A stretch of 64,000 bases of DNA from Mediannikoviicoccus vaginalis (lineage in GTDB: Bacteria > Bacillota > Clostridia > Tissierellales > Peptoniphilaceae). A program made the translations under genes and the position numbers. Shown piece after piece: positions 54,857 to 62,077 of the stretch; position 1 is the stretch's first letter, and each line of letters opens with the position of its first letter. The stretch covers positions 248,001-312,000 of the forward strand of contig NZ_CAKMRI010000001.1 in the NCBI RefSeq assembly GCF_928097925.1. Reading direction: 5' to 3'. The notes under the pieces are model-generated. The model saw only the letters and a list, made by a program, of their open reading frames with translations. It was not told the origin of the DNA and ran no database searches.

Positions 54857-56035
54857 TTATTCGAGTGCTAATATCCTATTTCTAAATCTTTTGAAATTTT
54901 TCATTCCAAATGTTATTCTCTTTAATACTTTTATTTTGTTGTTCATTCCTTCTACGTACCCATTGGTGAATTCGTAGTCAAAGCTATTGGATATTGGTTC
55001 TATCCAGTTCTTAAAGGCTGTTAAACAGGCTCTCCACTTAATGGATCCGTCTTTTAACAGGTATTCTATCCAACCTTGTATGTTTTTTTGAGCTTTCTCT
55101 TTGTTTTCGCTCTTCATTACTAAATTGTAGAAGGTTTCTTTTGTTAGGTATGCTTTTCTTATTTCTTCGTTTCTTTCTAACATTATTGATACTTTTATTT
55201 TTTCATCTTCGTGTAGTTTTATCATTGGTTTTGTCAGTAGGGATTTACTTCTCATAAAGTGTGTTCTTTCTTGTTTTTTCATCTTTTTTGATTCTGCTAT
55301 TCTTGTGTTTTCAAATCCCCATGTTACCTGTCTTATGAAGTGATATCTGTCTATTAGATGTTTTGCGTTTGGAAAGTGTTTTTTCTTTATATCTCTGTAT
55401 GGTCTATACATATCGCTTACGAAGATTTTTACTTTATCTTTTTCTTCTTTTGGTATTTGACTGAAGTATTTATCTAGGTAATCAAATTTCCTTGTTGGTA
55501 GTACGTCTAATATCTTTTTATTTTGACTATCTGCTATTATTGTCTGGTATTTCTCTCTTCCGGAGTCGCCTTTGAATTCGTCTATATTTAGTACTTCTCC
55601 TAGTTTTAATCTTTTTATTTCTATGGTATCTATTATATTTGAGACTGTTTTGGGTGAAATGTAAAATTTTTTAGCTATATCTTTGATGGATATTTTATTT
55701 TTAAATTCTTCTAATACTCTTCTTTTGAGTCTTGTTGTTATTTGGCAATGTTTTGATACGAATGGTTTAGATTCTGTAAATCTTTTATTGCACTGTCTAC
55801 ATTTAAATCTTCGTACGTCTATTTTTAGTATTACTTGTTTATCTCTATATGGTAGATCTCTTATGTTTTGATGTCTATGGTCATGTATTTCTATCTTTTT
55901 TGATCCACAACAAGGACATGTTTTAGGTCTTTTCTTGCATTTACCTGTTATTGTTATCTTGTCTTCTGTTTCTTCTACTTTTTCTAATTTTATACCTTTT
56001 ATTCCCACAAGCTTTGTGATATTATTTATTTGCAC
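54857..56035 (-). CDS. ISL3-family transposase
   Basis: DDE transposase of 392 aa. The N-terminal zinc-finger region has CPCCGSKKIEIHDHR (Cys pair near 40) and a second pair in FKCRQCNKRFTE; a helix-turn-helix follows (KDIAKKFYISPKTVSNII). The catalytic domain has the first Asp in NIDEFKG, a second in VSDMYRPYR, plus HLIDRYHFIRQ, and the C-terminal NGYVEGMNNKIKVLKR with the last acidic residue. It starts with GTG, eight bases after AGGAGG on the minus strand. The frame is complete, so it is likely to be active. Confidence 0.93.
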   Translation of the reverse strand: MQINNITKLVGIKGIKLEKVEETEDKITITGKCKKRPKTCPCCGSKKIEIHDHRHQNIRDLPYRDKQVILKIDVRRFKCRQCNKRFTESKPFVSKHCQITTRLKRRVLEEFKNKISIKDIAKKFYISPKTVSNIIDTIEIKRLKLGEVLNIDEFKGDSGREKYQTIIADSQNKKILDVLPTRKFDYLDKYFSQIPKEEKDKVKIFVSDMYRPYRDIKKKHFPNAKHLIDRYHFIRQVTWGFENTRIAESKKMKKQERTHFMRSKSLLTKPMIKLHEDEKIKVSIMLERNEEIRKAYLTKETFYNLVMKSENKEKAQKNIQGWIEYLLKDGSIKWRACLTAFKNWIEPISNSFDYEFTNGYVEGMNNKIKVLKRITFGMKNFKRFRNRILALE

Positions 56036-56112
56036 TTACTTTACCTCCTTTATTTGGTTGTGGTGACTTTATTTTAGGTGATTTGTAGAGTAAGTGCAAT
56101 TTTTTTAATAAA

Positions 56113-56154
56113 AACTGTTGAGGTGGTATGTTTATTCATACCCCCCCAACAGTT
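56113..56154. terminator. Large bidirectional hairpin right of the ISL3 element
   Basis: Outer stem AACTGTTG / CAACAGTT and inner stem GGTATG / CATACC, with a run of seven C in the inner 3' arm. T-rich sequence follows on both strands. It may insulate the IS from surrounding transcription. The rest of 56155-56325 holds only AT-rich sequence and the repeats noted for comEA. Confidence 0.5.
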
Positions 56155-56241
56155 TCTTTTGTTCCTTTTATTTGTTTAATCCAATTAAAATAACTACTAA
56201 AATTTTGTTTAATTTTAATTTAATAGGATAAAATTAAATTA

Positions 56242-56309
56242 AAGTAACACTTTTTATAAATTTTAAAATTTCGTAACTTTTGTAGATATTTTAGAATGTT
56301 AGTGTTACT
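56242..56309 (+). repeat. Inverted repeat in the comEA upstream region
   Basis: AGTAACACT (56242-56250) and its exact reverse complement AGTGTTACT (56301-56309), 50 bases apart. The right arm overlaps a possible -10 TACTAT (56306-56311). A CGTAAC hexamer at 56272 resembles the WalR-like sites at 53.0 kb. Could be an operator; unproven. Confidence 0.4.
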
Positions 56310-56325
56310 ATAAAGAGGGGTAAAT

Positions 56326-56910
56326 ATGTTAAAGAGAAATAAAGATAAAATAATTATAATCATTCTTGTTGCAGTTCTTACAGGAGTTGGATTTTATAAA
56401 TCAAATAGTTCAATTGAGGAGCCAGAGCAAAATTTATTGCAATTTGCCAATACAAATGTTGATGAAACTTCAGAGAAACCTAAAGAGGTTTATGTTCATA
56501 TAGATGGAGAGGTTGTAAATCCGGGTTTGTATAAACTAACCACCGATGATAGAGTAAATGATTTGTTGGTATTAGCTGGTGGAGCTACTGATAAAGCTTC
56601 ATTAAAAGATGTAAATTTGGCAAAAAGGCTAGAAGACGAAATGAAAATATATATCCCTTCTAAAGATGAAATAGGATCTAATGAGGTTTCAGGTCAATCT
56701 GGACTCTCTAGTTCTACTGGTAAGATAAATTTAAATACTGCTAGTAAAGATGAGTTAAAAACTCTTCCAGGAATAGGGGATAGTCGAGCTGATGAAATAA
56801 TTAGATATCGTGAAAATACAGGTTTTTCTAAATTAGAAGATATAAAAAATATCTCTGGAATAGGAGATAAAACTTACGAGAAATTAAAAGATTTAATTTC
56901 TGTTTATTAG
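56326..56910 (+). CDS. comEA: ComEA-like DNA-binding competence protein
   Basis: Membrane-anchored receptor for double-stranded DNA during transformation. It has an N-terminal membrane helix (about 8-24), an SLBB domain (about 48-110, with VYVHIDGEVVNPGLYKL) and two helix-hairpin-helix motifs in the last 65 residues (KINLNTASKDELKTLPGIGDSRADEII and FSKLEDIKNISGIGDKTYEKL in two parts). Length 194 aa is normal. comEB and comEC do not follow; selD does, 13 bases later. Confidence 0.92.
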   Translation: MLKRNKDKIIIIILVAVLTGVGFYKSNSSIEEPEQNLLQFANTNVDETSEKPKEVYVHIDGEVVNPGLYKLTTDDRVNDLLVLAGGATDKASLKDVNLAKRLEDEMKIYIPSKDEIGSNEVSGQSGLSSSTGKINLNTASKDELKTLPGIGDSRADEIIRYRENTGFSKLEDIKNISGIGDKTYEKLKDLISVY

Positions 56911-56923
56911 ATTTGGAGGATTT

Positions 56924-57967
56924 ATGAGTAAAAATATAGATGTAAAACTAACACAATATGCAAAAACTTCAGGTTGAGCAGCAAAGTTTGGACCAGATGT
57001 CTTGGCGCAAGTTTTGCGTAAACTACCTAAAGAAGATATAAGGGATGAAAATCTATTAGTAGGAATAGAAACTTCAGATGATGCCGCAGTTTATAAAATA
57101 AATGATGATGTGGCAATTATACAAACACTAGATTTTTTTACTCCTATAGTAGATGATCCATATAATTATGGAAGAATAGCGGCAGCAAATAGTCTGTCCG
57201 ACGTATATGCCATGGGTGGAGATCCTCTTGTAGCACTTAATATTGTATGTTTCCCTTCATGCTTAGACCCTTCAATACTTTCTGAAGTATTAAAAGGTGG
57301 GGCAGAAAAGGTTAGTGAAGCCGAGTGTCTATTAGTAGGGGGCCACACTGTTCAAGATGATGAGCCTAAGTTTGGACTTTCAGTTACAGGAACTGTTCAT
57401 CCTGACAAGGTTTGGGCAAACTCCACTTGTAAAGAAAGAGATGTTCTAATAATAACTAAGCCAATAGGTACTGGTATATTAAACACTGCCTTTAAAGGTG
57501 GAATTATAGATGATAGCCTTGAAAGAAATATTGTAAAGTATATGTCATTATTAAATAAGTATGCTAAGGATATTGCTGTAAAATATCCAATTAATAGCTG
57601 CACTGACATTACAGGATTTGGACTTGCAGGTCATCTTTTAGAAATGGCCGAAGGAAGTGACAAGACAATAAAGCTTCACTTTGATGAAATACCAATTATT
57701 GACGGAACCATAGAGATGTTTAACTTAGGTCTTATTCCTGAAGGGGCTTATCAAAATAAGAGTTTTATAGGGGATAAAATTAAAATCATAAACGATAACG
57801 AAAATGCGGATATTATTTTTGATCCACAAACTTCAGGAGGACTTTTATTTAGTTTACCTGAAGGTTCCGCTGTTGATTTACTAAGGGAATTAAATGAGAA
57901 TAACATTGAATCTGCTATTATAGGAGAGGTTGAAAAATTTAAAGATAAATCATTAATTCTTGTATAA
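56924..57967 (+). CDS. selD: Selenide, water dikinase with in-frame selenocysteine (UGA)
   Basis: Makes selenophosphate, the selenium donor for selenocysteine tRNA. A normal reading starts only at 57002, but ATG 56924 has GGAGG seven bases upstream and opens a frame with one TGA at codon 18 (56975-56977), in SGU-AAK. That is exactly where SelD proteins have their active-site Cys or Sec (SGC/UAAK). The rest is normal Sel[52 protein letters not shown], and DPQTSGGLL. Translated through UGA the protein is 347 aa, the family's length. It needs selA/B/C, which are elsewhere. Confidence 0.93.
57005..57019 (+). promoter_or_regulatory. Candidate bacterial SECIS hairpin in selD
   Basis: GCGCAA / TTGCGT pair around GTT, starting 27 bases after the UGA codon at 56975. 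This is the place where bacterial SECIS elements bind SelB. The hairpin is short but has a G and U in the apical loop. Confidence 0.55.
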
Positions 57968-57983
57968 CGAATAGGGGTGTAGA

Positions 57984-58691
57984 ATGGAAATTAATATTTT
58001 GATTTCTTTTTCCGAGTCGAGTTATAGAGACAATCTTCTTTATAATTTTAAAGAAGATTCAAATTACCATATAACTTATGCTGATACGGTACATCAAACT
58101 TTAAATATATTTCAAAATAAAGATTTTGACATAGTGCTGCTTGATATGCATTATATGGATGGAAATGGATTAGAACTAAAAAAGAAAATGAACGATATAA
58201 GAGATGTTCCCACTATATTTGTTACAAATATTAATGACGATATTCAAAAAGTTTTAGCCCTTGAATATGGGGCTGATGATTATGTTGTATTTCCATTTAA
58301 TGTCTTAGAGTTAAAAGCAAGAATAAGAGCGGTTTTAAGGCGTTCTTGCAAAGGTGTTAATAGAAATAATGATAATCTTGATAAAGAAAATGTCATTACC
58401 TTTGCAAATTATGAATTCAATGTAGTTGGTCGAAAAGTAAAAATCGACGGAGAAGATGTAGATTTAACTGGTAAAGAATTTGATATATTTTTTATTTTAG
58501 TTTCAAATCCAGGAGTTGTATATTCAAGAGTAACAATTGCAAAAGAGATTTGGGGAGATAACTACGAAGGCCATTTGAGAACAGTAGATGTTCATATAAA
58601 AAGACTCAGAGAGAAAATAGATGACGTAGAAGGCCATGTAATTCGAACTAAATGGGGCAAGGGATACTACTTTGGGAAAATTGAGGAGTAA
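57984..58691 (+). CDS. Orphan OmpR-family response regulator with degenerate receiver
   Basis: A 235-aa DNA-binding regulator. The C-terminal winged helix (about 130-230) is typical OmpR/PhoB: LTGKEFDIFFILVSNPG, then IWGDNYEG and VDVHIKRLREKI. The receiver domain keeps the phosphoacceptor region DIVLLDMHYMDG and the Thr in FVTN. But the acidic pocket after the first strand is SFSES, not DDE, and the conserved Lys is replaced (VVFPF for the usual KPF). No sensor kinase is beside it. It therefore probably acts without standard phosphorylation. It lies between selD and the cyclophilin gene. Confidence 0.87.
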   Translation: MEINILISFSESSYRDNLLYNFKEDSNYHITYADTVHQTLNIFQNKDFDIVLLDMHYMDGNGLELKKKMNDIRDVPTIFVTNINDDIQKVLALEYGADDYVVFPFNVLELKARIRAVLRRSCKGVNRNNDNLDKENVITFANYEFNVVGRKVKIDGEDVDLTGKEFDIFFILVSNPGVVYSRVTIAKEIWGDNYEGHLRTVDVHIKRLREKIDDVEGHVIRTKWGKGYYFGKIEE

Positions 58692-58693
58692 AT

Positions 58694-59332
58694 ATGTTTA
58701 GACAATACGACAAAGATAATGATAAAAATATTAAAGCGACAATTAAAACCAACAAGGGTGATATAAAGATTAATTTATTTCCAGATTTAGCTCCTAAAAC
58801 CTGTGAGAACTTTATTGAACTTTCAAAGAAGGGTTACTATGATGGAGTGATATTCCATAGGGTAATAGAAGACTTTATGGTTCAAACAGGTGATCCAACT
58901 GGCACAGGAATGGGAGGAGAAAGTATTTGGGGAAGTGACTTTGAAGATGAGTTCTCTAATGACTTAAGAAACTTTAGAGGTGCTATTTCAATGGCAAATA
59001 AAGGACCAAATACAAACTCTAGCCAGTTCTTCATAGTAACTAAAAGAAAAGTGGAAGAAGATTATATCAAGCAATTAAGAAATAGCAATAGCGACATATA
59101 TACAGACGATGTCATAGACAAATATGCTGAAGAAGGTGGCACTTTCTGGCTTGATTTTAAACACACTGTATTTGGCCAAGTTGTTGAGGGCATGGATGTA
59201 GTTGAATCCATTGAACTTTCAAAAACAGACAGCATGGATAAACCACTTTATGACTGTATAATTGAAACAATTGAAATAATCATGACCACCCGTCAAACGG
59301 GTGGTTTGTTCAAGGGCTATAAGCCCGAGTGA
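58694..59332 (+). CDS. Peptidyl-prolyl cis-trans isomerase, cyclophilin type
   Basis: Cytoplasmic cyclophilin (no signal peptide) that speeds proline isomerisation in protein folding. The core shows IKTNKGDIKINLF, FHRVIEDFMVQTGDPTGTG, NSSQFFI and VFGQVVEGMDVV; there is an acidic insert around 120-155 (DDVIDKYAEEGG) common to clostridial members. The last 15 residues (198-212, from TTRQTGG) are encoded entirely by the end hairpins of the adjacent IS200 element, so the native stop codon was probably lost at insertion. The core is unaffected. Confidence 0.93.
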   Translation: MFRQYDKDNDKNIKATIKTNKGDIKINLFPDLAPKTCENFIELSKKGYYDGVIFHRVIEDFMVQTGDPTGTGMGGESIWGSDFEDEFSNDLRNFRGAISMANKGPNTNSSQFFIVTKRKVEEDYIKQLRNSNSDIYTDDVIDKYAEEGGTFWLDFKHTVFGQVVEGMDVVESIELSKTDSMDKPLYDCIIETIEIIMTTRQTGGLFKGYKPE

Positions 59333-59360
59333 TACCAACCAGCGTCTCAAGGCGCTGGTT
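59285..59360. repeat. Cluster of three hairpins at one IS200 end
   Basis: Three perfect stems of 8, 5 and 8 base pairs follow one another. The first, CCACCCG/CGGGTGG, is similar to the CTACCCG/CGGGTAG hairpin at the far end of the element. Such imperfect palindromes are what TnpA recognises. Confidence 0.7.
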
Positions 59361-59425
59361 TTCACTCTGTTCAAACCTAACTGTTTTTGCCACTTTAGCT
59401 TATCCCTGAAAGGGATTTTTAATTT

Positions 59426-59881
59426 CTATTTCCCAAATGGATCTGTATATTCTTTTACACTCAACTTATCAAGTGCTATATCGTGTTGCTCTTGCTCTCT
59501 TATATATTTTGCTATTGTTTTTTCATTCAATCCCACTGTGCTCACATAATATCCTTCTGCCCAAAAATGACGATTACCAAATTTATATTTTAAATTCGCA
59601 TGTCTGTCAAACATCATCAATGCACTTTTCCCTTTTAAATAACCCATAAAACTTGATACTGATATTTTGGGTGGAATACTTACTAACATGTGTACATGAT
59701 CTGGCATCATATGCCCTTCTATTATTTCTACTCCTTTGTATTTGCAAAGTAATTTAAATATTTCTATGAGACTTTCTCTATATTGATTAAATATCACTTT
59801 TCGTCTATACTTTGGGGTGAAGACTATGTGATACTTGCACATCCATTTTGTGTGAGATAATGAATTAGTTTTATTTGCCAC
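59426..59881 (-). CDS. tnpA: IS200-family Y1 transposase TnpA
   Basis: Single-strand transposase with HUH and one catalytic Tyr. The HUH motif DHVHML is at about 61-66 of the 151-aa product, and the Tyr is in KYIREQEQHD near 126. The start pattern HTKWMCKYHIVFTPKYRRK is the family hallmark. I start at GTG 59881, six bases after AGAGGTGA, and not at the TTG 33 bases upstream. The frame is intact, so the element may still move. Confidence 0.93.
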   Translation of the reverse strand: MANKTNSLSHTKWMCKYHIVFTPKYRRKVIFNQYRESLIEIFKLLCKYKGVEIIEGHMMPDHVHMLVSIPPKISVSSFMGYLKGKSALMMFDRHANLKYKFGNRHFWAEGYYVSTVGLNEKTIAKYIREQEQHDIALDKLSVKEYTDPFGK

Positions 59882-60031
59882 AAAATCACCTCTTATTATA
59901 TTAGGTCTGAACAACTCTATTATAATACTTGGTGATTTTTTTGGTATAACCTAAGAACGCCTACCCGCATAGCGGGTAGTTTATTGTTTCGTTCGCAAGC
60001 GAACTCAACAGACTAAAGTCATTAAAATTTA

Positions 60032-60069
60032 AAAAATTCCTTAGATCCATATGGATTTAAGGAATTTTT
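60032..60069. terminator. Bidirectional terminator between IS200 and rodA
   Basis: Near-perfect 38-base palindrome: AAAAATTCCTTA, ATCCAT / ATGGAT, TAAGGAATTTTT, one mismatch. T-runs on both sides. Ends rodA on the minus strand. Confidence 0.8.
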
Positions 60070-61176
60070 TTATTCAAATGATAATGCATCTTTTTGAATT
60101 GAAACAGAAAATACTATACCTACTGCAATCAAGTTAATTAACTGGTAAGTTCCACCGTAACTAAAGAATGGTAGAGGTATTCCTGTTACAGGCATTACTC
60201 CAAGAGTCATACCAATATTTTCAAATATATGGAATAAGAACATTGCTGCAAGTCCCATAATAACAAATTTGGAAAAAGAGTCCTTTCTATTTTCAGCAAG
60301 GACAACAAGCCTGTATAGTAATAATAAATACAATGCGATTACTGCAAAACCACCAATAAATCCAAATTCTTCAACAAGAACAGGATAGATGTAGTCCGTT
60401 TGTTTTTCTGGAATAAAATTAAATTGGCTTTGAGTCCCCTTCATATAACCTTTACCAAAAAACTTTCCAGAGCCTATGGCTATTCTACCTTGAAGAGCTT
60501 GATAGCTAGAGTCTGAAATGTCATGCTCAGGGTTTAAGAATGTCAAAATCCTCTTTTTTTGAAAGGGTTCTAGTCTACTATATAGTATTGGTGAACTCAA
60601 AACTAAAATACCTAGTGCACCTAAAAAATATTTTAAATCTAGTCCAGCAATAAAAAGCATTATGGCCATTATAAATATAAAAACAAAGGCCGTCCCAGCA
60701 TCTGGTTGTAAGAGTATTAAAAGTATGGGAAAGCCACCAAAAGCAAGAATTTTCAAAAGCGTTTTAGGCTTGCTAATACTCTTTTGGTTTATCTCAAGGT
60801 ATCTTGCAAAGGATAAAATAAATCCGATTTTAACGAATTCTGCAGGTTGAAATCTGAAAGATCCTATTACAATCCAGCTATTTGAACCCCATTGTTCTTT
60901 ACCAGTTCCAAAGATTAGAACCAAAAATAAAAGAACATTACATATTACATAGATTGGCATATAGAACTTCTTTATAAAGTCCGTATCAATACATACTACA
61001 AAGGCCATTAAAATAAAACCTATTACAGTGGCAATGACTTGAGATAGAATTGTTTTGTTGCTAAGGGTGCTTGTTGCACTAAATAGCACTATTAATCCAA
61101 AGATAACTAGTGCTAATAATATTATAAATAGCTTTAAATCAAGCTTACCAAAATTTTTCTTTCTTATATTAAACAT
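60070..61176 (-). CDS. rodA: Rod-shape/septal peptidoglycan glycosyltransferase, RodA/FtsW family
   Basis: SEDS-family polymerase with about ten membrane helices in 368 aa. Family motifs: VLFSATS near 30, the extracellular GSNSWIVIGSFRFQPAEFVKIGFIL, LLQPDAGTA with the catalytic Asp, and the C-terminal VMPVTGIPLPFFSYGGT. KRILTFLNPEHD is also typical of RodA. Works with a class B penicillin-binding protein elsewhere. The choice RodA over FtsW rests on overall pattern and single-gene setting. Confidence 0.92.
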   Translation of the reverse strand: MFNIRKKNFGKLDLKLFIILLALVIFGLIVLFSATSTLSNKTILSQVIATVIGFILMAFVVCIDTDFIKKFYMPIYVICNVLLFLVLIFGTGKEQWGSNSWIVIGSFRFQPAEFVKIGFILSFARYLEINQKSISKPKTLLKILAFGGFPILLILLQPDAGTAFVFIFIMAIMLFIAGLDLKYFLGALGILVLSSPILYSRLEPFQKKRILTFLNPEHDISDSSYQALQGRIAIGSGKFFGKGYMKGTQSQFNFIPEKQTDYIYPVLVEEFGFIGGFAVIALYLLLLYRLVVLAENRKDSFSKFVIMGLAAMFLFHIFENIGMTLGVMPVTGIPLPFFSYGGTYQLINLIAVGIVFSVSIQKDALSFE

Positions 61177-61192
61177 AAAATCACCTAGTGAA

Positions 61193-61198
61193 ATTATA
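61193..61198 (-). promoter_or_regulatory. Extended -10 promoter of rodA
   Basis: TGGTATAAT on the minus strand (TATAAT 61198-61193), 17 bases before the rodA start; no clear -35. Divergent from the nfo promoter. Confidence 0.55.
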
Positions 61199-61223
61199 CC
61201 ATAGAAAAGAGAATTATTGTTTA

Positions 61224-61232
61224 TGCTATAAT
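61224..61232 (+). promoter_or_regulatory. Extended -10 promoter of nfo
   Basis: TGCTATAAT: perfect TATAAT at 61227-61232 with extended TG; no good -35. Lies 18 bases before the nfo start. Confidence 0.55.
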
Positions 61233-61249
61233 GAAGTGTGAGGTGAATT

Positions 61250-62077
61250 ATGAAATTAGGTTTTCACGTTTCAACAAGTAAAGGATATCCCAATGCGATT
61301 AACGAGTCATTAAACCAAGGCGGCACTACATTTCAGTTTTTTGCCAGTAATCCAAGGGGGAATAGTAGAAGAGCATTAGAAAATGAAGAAATTAATGAAT
61401 TTAATTCTTTAAGAAAAGAAAAGAATTTTGACACATTAGTTTGTCATGCGCCATATGTAATAAATTTGGCTTCAAATAAAGAAAATGTTGTGGATAATGC
61501 TAAGGATATTATTTCAAAAGATCTTTATCGACTTAGCAAGCTAAATGTTGATAGATATGTACTTCATCCAGGAAATCATGTGGGACAGGGTTATAAAAAG
61601 GGAATGGATTTAATTGTTAAATCATTAAATGAGGTATTAAATGATGAACTTGAAGTCTATTTATGCCTTGAAACCATGTCTGGCATGGGAACTGAAATTG
61701 GAAGTAAGTTTGAAGAACTGGGTTATTTAATTGAAAATATAGATTATGAAAAGATGGCAGTGTGTCTTGATACATGCCATATATACTCAGCAGGCTATGA
61801 CATAAAGAATGATTATGAAGGTGTAATAGATGAATTTGAAAGAACTATTGGCCTTGATAAATTAAAAGTAATTCATTTTAATGACACGCTAAAAGAATTG
61901 GGATCAAAAAAAGATAGACATGAAAAAATAGGCGAAGGAGTATTGGGGATAGAAACTTTTAAGAAATTTGTTAATGATGAGAGATTAAAAGACATTCCAA
62001 TAATATTAGAAACTCCTAACGACCTATATGGATATAAAAAAGAAATACAAATGATTAGGAATTTACAAAATGAGTAA
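61250..62077 (+). CDS. nfo: Deoxyribonuclease IV (AP endonuclease)
   Basis: Zinc-dependent AP endonuclease that cuts 5' of abasic sites. TIM barrel of 275 aa with LGFHVSTSKGYPNA at the start, CHAPYVINLAS, LHPGNHVG, CLETMSGMGTEIG (metal Glu), CLDTCHIYSAGYD, HFNDT and a C-terminal ETPND, all Nfo signatures holding the metal ligands. It overlaps nth by eight bases, so two base-excision repair enzymes are made together. Confidence 0.96.
   Translation: MKLGFHVSTSKGYPNAINESLNQGGTTFQFFASNPRGNSRRALENEEINEFNSLRKEKNFDTLVCHAPYVINLASNKENVVDNAKDIISKDLYRLSKLNVDRYVLHPGNHVGQGYKKGMDLIVKSLNEVLNDELEVYLCLETMSGMGTEIGSKFEELGYLIENIDYEKMAVCLDTCHIYSAGYDIKNDYEGVIDEFERTIGLDKLKVIHFNDTLKELGSKKDRHEKIGEGVLGIETFKKFVNDERLKDIPIILETPNDLYGYKKEIQMIRNLQNE

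Larger units (their letters stand above)
54740..56096 (-). mobile_element. ISL3-family insertion sequence
   Basis: About 1.36 kb element containing one transposase gene on the minus strand. Imperfect inverted repeats of about 33 bases bound it: the left starts CACTTACT and carries ACCTAA and GTCAC; the right, read inward, has the same CACTTACT, ACCTAA and GTCAC in the same order (54740-54773 and 56063-56096). No clear 8-base target duplication was seen. It inserted between the NlpC/P60 gene and comEA without breaking either. Confidence 0.8.
59284..60007 (-). mobile_element. IS200/IS605-family element, tnpA only
   Basis: About 0.7 kb, the usual IS200 length. It holds one Y1 transposase gene on the minus strand and, as expected for this family, has palindromic hairpins at the ends and no terminal inverted repeats. 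Left-side hairpins: ACCACCCG/CGGGTGGT (59285-59305), GGGCT/AGCCC (59314-59326), AACCAGCG/CGCTGGTT (59337-59360). Right side: CTACCCGC/GCGGGTAG (59961-59979) and GTTCGC/GCGAAC (59991-60004). Exact cleavage points cannot be set from the sequence alone. Confidence 0.78.

Noticed and set aside
57002-57967. Apparent shorter selD frame beginning at TTG 57002, as if truncated or frameshifted
   Set aside because: The same frame continues upstream through a TGA at the Sec position to an ATG with a strong ribosome-binding site, so it is a selenocysteine codon and not a truncation.
59301-59549. 82-codon plus-strand frame at the IS200 end
   Set aside because: Runs through the end hairpins and antisense to tnpA; product has no family resemblance.
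59285-60004. Repeated short palindromes considered as a CRISPR array
   Set aside because: The stems differ in sequence and spacing, there are no uniform spacers and no cas genes; they are IS200 end structures.
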